9,702 nt of DNA from assembly GCA_031271065.1 (NCBI GenBank), contig JAISWP010000008.1:1-9702 (forward strand), read 5' to 3'. The translations under genes and the position numbers were made by a program. Positions 6,945 to 9,702 of the stretch are shown in pieces. Within the stretch, counting starts at the first letter, position 1, and every line of letters starts with the position of its first letter. This DNA is from Synergistaceae bacterium (GTDB lineage Bacteria; Synergistota; Synergistia; Synergistales; Synergistaceae). Under the pieces are notes generated by a model, which worked only from the letters and a program-made list of their open reading frames with translations, was not told where the DNA came from and did not search any database.

Positions 6945-7934
6945 TCAGACATCCGGGCGCTTCAGGAGCCCCCACAGTTCCTCCGCGTATTCCGGCGCAG
7001 AGGGCGCGGCGCGGGCGGAATCGGTCATGCGCCCCACGCGGGATATCGCCGTCCCGGATTTTTTAAAAACACCCTCAGCGGCGTCCGCCTTATCCTCCCG
7101 CACCACGGCCATGAGGCTGCCGGACGCTACAAGCCTCAGGGGATCGAACCCGAGATATTCCGAGGCTCTGCGCGTATACTCGTGGAGGGGAACTGCGGCT
7201 TTATCTATGTCGGCGGACAATCCGGCCAGATTGCATATTTCGTGCAGCCCCCCCAGGAAACCGCCTTCGGTGGGATCGTGCATGAAGGACGCGTATCCGC
7301 GCATAAGCCGGGAAGCGTCCAGCACAGACGTCTGATCCATCCAGCCTTCCACCTCGGCCGTCTCGTCCCGGGACAGGACGCCGCGCAGCAGATCAGGGCG
7401 GTCGGAGGCGAGTATCGCCATCCCCTCGATGCCAATATGCCCCGTGACGAAGATCACATCTTTCGGGCGTATGTCCGAGGCCGTATAGACTCTGTCGGCC
7501 ATCCCTATCAGGGCGGCGGACAGCACCGGGTGGCTGTACATGCCGTTGAACTCAGTATGCCCCCCCACAATGGCTATCCCTAGTTTTTCGCACTCCGAAT
7601 GAATCTCGCCCATCACGTGGGAGACGGCGCCTTCCCCCATGTCCGGCGGCAGTATGAGTGTGACCGCGATATAGGCCGGTTCCCCGCCCTTTGAGGCTAT
7701 GTCGTTCACGTTGACCCGGACCAGGAGCCTGCCCGCGCCTTTGGCCGCGCCGACTATCGGGTCGGCCGCGAACACCAGCAGCTTTCCCTCCGGCCATCTT
7801 ATGACGGCCGCGTCCTCTCCAACAGCCGGCCCCACCAGAACCTCCGGCCTGACGCGTCCCAGGCTGGCGAACACCGAGCGGGACAGAGCTTCCGGCGACA
7901 GCTTGCCGGAAGGATTTGAAACGTCCTGTGTCAT
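6945..7934 (-). CDS. AIR synthase-related protein (PurM/HypE/ThiL superfamily)
   Basis: This 329-residue ATP-binding protein belongs to the superfamily of PurM, ThiL, SelD and HypE. Visible landmarks are GPAVGEDAAV (35-44), NVNDIASKGGEP (75-86), GGHTEFN (124-130), HDPTEGGFLGGLHEIC (219-234) and DPLRLVASGSLMA (264-276). The HDPTEGG form is closest to HypE-like members, but HypE ends in a catalytic cysteine, while this protein ends LLKRPDV. It is therefore not a carbamoyl-phosphate-dependent hydrogenase maturation enzyme. ThiL hallmarks (DxxVEGVHF) are also absent. The substrate is unknown. The frame is open upstream to 8078, but that part only shadows queH. The ATG at 7934 is chosen because it overlaps the queH stop in an ATGA junction and has GGGGAG 12 bases upstream. 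An archaeal-type ThiL-like role is an alternative, weakly suggested by thiN in the same operon. Confidence 0.85.
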   Translation of the reverse strand: MTQDVSNPSGKLSPEALSRSVFASLGRVRPEVLVGPAVGEDAAVIRWPEGKLLVFAADPIVGAAKGAGRLLVRVNVNDIASKGGEPAYIAVTLILPPDMGEGAVSHVMGEIHSECEKLGIAIVGGHTEFNGMYSHPVLSAALIGMADRVYTASDIRPKDVIFVTGHIGIEGMAILASDRPDLLRGVLSRDETAEVEGWMDQTSVLDASRLMRGYASFMHDPTEGGFLGGLHEICNLAGLSADIDKAAVPLHEYTRRASEYLGFDPLRLVASGSLMAVVREDKADAAEGVFKKSGTAISRVGRMTDSARAAPSAPEYAEELWGLLKRPDV

Positions 7935-8503
7935 AATATAAATATACTCCCCGCGGCCTCCTGCCGCCTCATGCTGTAAACGCATCCGCAGTAATTCTGC
8001 CTGTAAAGACCCATTTCCCTGCTCCTTGCGACAGATAATCTGAAACCGTCGTTCTTCCTCCACACACGCTCGATCCATTTCAGCCCCGCCGCGGCCGATA
8101 CTGACGCTCCGACGCCGTTTATCAGGGGTGGGGACTTATGGGGGCTGATGGAAAGAGTGGTGCACAGATATTCGAATCCCTCTGACGCGGCGTATCGGGC
8201 GGCGGCGGCAAGCTGAAGCCCGAAACAGACCGCGCACCTCTTTCCGCCCTCCGGCTCGTCCTCCATGCCCTTCATCGCAGCAAACCAGGACTCCGGGTCG
8301 TATTCGGCAAACTCGGCGCTCCCGCCCACATATCCCGCGAGACGCCTGACGGCATCCGAACGCGCAACCCATTCCTCCCTCGGGTGTATGCCGCTCCCGT
8401 AGAAGAAAGCCGCCGTGTCGTATCCCTCGCCGCGCAGCGCGGGCCACGGCACGGTGGCGTCTGGGGCGCAGCAGACGTGAAGGAGGGCGCGTCTATTCCG
8501 CAT
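7931..8503 (-). CDS. queH: Epoxyqueuosine reductase QueH
   Basis: QueH performs the last step of queuosine synthesis, reducing epoxyqueuosine to queuosine at the wobble position of GUN-anticodon tRNAs. It is the iron-sulfur alternative to cobalamin-dependent QueG. The 190 residues show LLHVCCAPD (7-15, Cys11-Cys12 and Asp15), AFFYGSGIHP (32-41), KRCAVCF (88-94, Cys90 and Cys93), TTLSISPHKSP (115-125) and LYRQNYCGCVYS (166-177, Cys172 and Cys174). These are the cysteine sets expected for the metal centre. Length is normal for the family. The ATG at 8503 lies 11 bp inside trmI. GGAGG abuts the ATG directly, which is too close to act as its ribosome site; GGGAG lies 12 bases upstream, so coupling to trmI is likely. 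The stop forms ATGA with the next start. Two tRNA-modification genes side by side fit a shared role in translation. Confidence 0.93.
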   Translation of the reverse strand: MRNRRALLHVCCAPDATVPWPALRGEGYDTAAFFYGSGIHPREEWVARSDAVRRLAGYVGGSAEFAEYDPESWFAAMKGMEDEPEGGKRCAVCFGLQLAAAARYAASEGFEYLCTTLSISPHKSPPLINGVGASVSAAAGLKWIERVWRKNDGFRLSVARSREMGLYRQNYCGCVYSMRRQEAAGSIFIL

Positions 8504-9302
8504 CCTCCGGCGGTTCTCCCTCGCGAGGTTCAGGCAGAGGGCGCGCTTTTGACGCGAAAATGAGAAATCCGGTGTGGGCGGTCATCGTGTCGTCCGGTCT
8601 TATGCGAGCCGGGTCGGTCTTGAGATAACGCATCAGGAGCTCCAGCACCTGTATATCGACGAAACCATGCTCGTTCAGTGCGGTGAGGGTATTTTCTATC
8701 TGGTTGAACGTGGGAACTATGATCCCCAGCCTGTGACCCCAGGCCAGGGCGCTGCGGGCGATCCCGATGAAATCCCACGGGTTGCGGACGTCCAAAAACA
8801 CGGCGTCGGCATCGGTTTCGTCGAAACCGTCCCTCAGATCACGCACCTTGAACTCGATCCTGTCCGCCACCCCCCAGCGTTCCGCGTTGCTGCGCGCGAG
8901 AGCCGAGAAGTCGTCCCTTCTGTCGTAGGTGAACACACGTCCGCCGCCGCCCACGAAGTGGGCGAACACCGTCGTCATCCCGCCGGACCCGGTCCCGCAC
9001 TCCACTACGGAGGCACCCGGGCCGAAATTGAGATGCTCGATGATAAAAGCGCTGTCCTTCGGAAATATGACCTGGGTCTGCCTCTTTATCCTCCGCGTGT
9101 ACTCGCCCACGGTCGGACGCAGGATGAAAAACGGCGAGCCCTTGTTCGTATCTATGACGTCCCCGTACCCGCGCCCCATGATGTCGTCGTGTTTCATCTG
9201 TCCCAGATGGCTTCCCTGGACCGAACCTGGAGAAAGGCGCACCAGAAAGCAGTCCCCCTTCACGGGGGACCAGAGAAAGACGAGATCGCCCGCTCCAAGC
9301 AT
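8493..9302 (-). CDS. trmI: tRNA (adenine-N1)-methyltransferase, m1A58 type
   Basis: TrmI methylates N1 of adenosine 58 in the T loop of tRNAs, using S-adenosylmethionine, as a cytosolic homotetramer. The 269 residues show the usual small N-terminal beta domain (1-55). Then come RPTVGEYTRRIKRQTQVIFPKD (62-83), SAM motif I VVECGTGSGGMT (99-110), YDRRDDF (126-132) and FLDVRNPW (169-176), where Asp171 fits the catalytic aspartate of the LDxxxPW motif. MTAHTGFLIFA (240-250) closes the fold. A Pro/Glu-rich tail of about 15 residues follows. The ATG follows the transketolase TAG with no gap (stop 9305-9303, start 9302), and GGAG lies 12 bases upstream. Its end overlaps queH by 11 bp. The family is certain; methylation at A58 rather than A57/58 is inferred from bacterial relatives. 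Confidence 0.93.
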   Translation of the reverse strand: MLGAGDLVFLWSPVKGDCFLVRLSPGSVQGSHLGQMKHDDIMGRGYGDVIDTNKGSPFFILRPTVGEYTRRIKRQTQVIFPKDSAFIIEHLNFGPGASVVECGTGSGGMTTVFAHFVGGGGRVFTYDRRDDFSALARSNAERWGVADRIEFKVRDLRDGFDETDADAVFLDVRNPWDFIGIARSALAWGHRLGIIVPTFNQIENTLTALNEHGFVDIQVLELLMRYLKTDPARIRPDDTMTAHTGFLIFASKARPLPEPREGEPPEDAE

Positions 9303-9702
9303 CTACAGCAGCGACTCCGCCGCTTCGGCTATGCCCTCCGGGGACAATCCCATCCTCGCGATCACCTCGCCGGCCGGCCCGGACTCGCCGTAGCGCGAAA
9401 CTCCCAGGTTTTTCATCTTCACGGCCCGGCCGGCCCTCGCCAGCATCAACGCCGCCGAAGCCCCGAGTCCGGTGTCGGCGTGATGATCCTCGCAGGTCAC
9501 CAGAGGTTTTACGCCCACCTGAGACAGGAAATCCTCGGGAGACATCCCGAGGGGGGAGGACGCGTGGAGCACCTGCGCCCCGACACCCTTCGCCGCCAGG
9601 AGATCTGCCGCCTTCACCGCTGAAACCGCCAGATGCCCCATCGCCAGTATCGTTACGTCCCCGCCGCTGCGAAGCGCGTCTATCCGTCCGTATTCGAACA
9701 CG
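9303..9702 (-). CDS. Transketolase, C-terminal subunit (3' end only)
   Basis: The last 133 or so codons of a transketolase C-terminal section enter from the right edge. The upstream part, with the pyrimidine-binding domain, is outside the window. Landmarks are FEYGRIDALRSGGDVTILAMG (about the first 22 residues), LVTCEDHHADTGLGASAA, and the closing VSRYGESGPAGEVIARMGLSPEGIAEAAESLL, typical of the C-terminal domain shared with 1-deoxyxylulose-5-phosphate synthase and 2-oxoacid dehydrogenase beta subunits. The EDH.....GLG and FGESG-like (here YGESG) forms fit split transketolases, in which this half pairs with a separate N-terminal, thiamine-diphosphate-binding subunit. The GTG at 9701 is an internal valine, not a start. 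The TAG stop directly abuts the trmI ATG, so they are co-transcribed. A fused full-length enzyme cannot be excluded from this fragment. Confidence 0.85.
   Translation of the reverse strand, partial: VFEYGRIDALRSGGDVTILAMGHLAVSAVKAADLLAAKGVGAQVLHASSPLGMSPEDFLSQVGVKPLVTCEDHHADTGLGASAALMLARAGRAVKMKNLGVSRYGESGPAGEVIARMGLSPEGIAEAAESLL

Noticed and set aside
6945..7934. Annotation as hydrogenase maturation factor HypE
   Set aside because: The essential C-terminal cysteine of HypE is absent (the protein ends LLKRPDV), and there are no hydrogenase or other hyp genes in the window.
7935..8078. Upstream extension of the AIR-synthase-like frame inside queH
   Set aside because: These 48 residues overlap the QueH cysteine region in another frame and have no family counterpart; the ATGA junction at 7934 is the natural start.
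8574..9623. 349-codon open frame on the plus strand opposite trmI and the transketolase end
   Set aside because: It lies antisense to two clearly identified genes, its translation matches no family and is rich in His/Arg/Pro, as expected of a shadow frame in GC-rich DNA.

Overview
The window reads as a chromosomal stretch from a GC-rich, probably Gram-negative anaerobe. Every convincing gene lies on the minus strand. The gene set is most like Synergistota (Synergistaceae): a split transketolase, TrmI, QueH-type epoxyqueuosine reductase, an AIR-synthase relative, MltG, a small DUF4911-like protein, TldD, FtsK/SpoIIIE and thiamine pyrophosphokinase. That assignment is inference from gene content and composition; there is no rRNA or tRNA in the window to anchor it.

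Right to left (the direction of transcription), 9702-1189 is a nine-gene tightly packed run: transketolase C-terminal subunit (cut by the window edge), trmI, queH, AIR-synthase-like protein, a 100-bp gap with a candidate promoter, mltG, DUF4911-like protein, tldD, ftsK, thiN. Junctions are abutting stop/start codons or overlaps of 4 to 14 bp, apart from gaps of 2 and 6 bp and the one 100-bp gap. The run ends in a rho-independent terminator just after the thiN stop codon (hairpin 1169-1188 plus T tract). The genes are housekeeping: tRNA modification (TrmI, QueH), cell wall and division (MltG, FtsK), peptide processing (TldD), and thiamine diphosphate synthesis (ThiN), whose product is the cofactor of the transketolase at the other end.

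Region 410-1151 has no convincing gene. Its right half is AT-rich. Its left half (about 480-770) is GC-rich, with a duplicated ~25-bp motif, hairpins and a long start-less open frame on the plus strand. It looks like dispersed-repeat or decayed material. A strong Shine-Dalgarno sequence in front of a 17-codon reading frame (891-838) is the one odd signal there.

Region 409-1 holds the N-terminus of a secreted BspA-type leucine-rich-repeat protein, with a clear signal peptide and 22-23-residue repeats, running off the left edge. Its base use is visibly more AT-rich than the operon.

I see no new defence, mobile or CRISPR system. The least explained items are the AIR-synthase relative, the CPPC-bearing small protein between mltG and tldD, and the repeat-like intergenic region.
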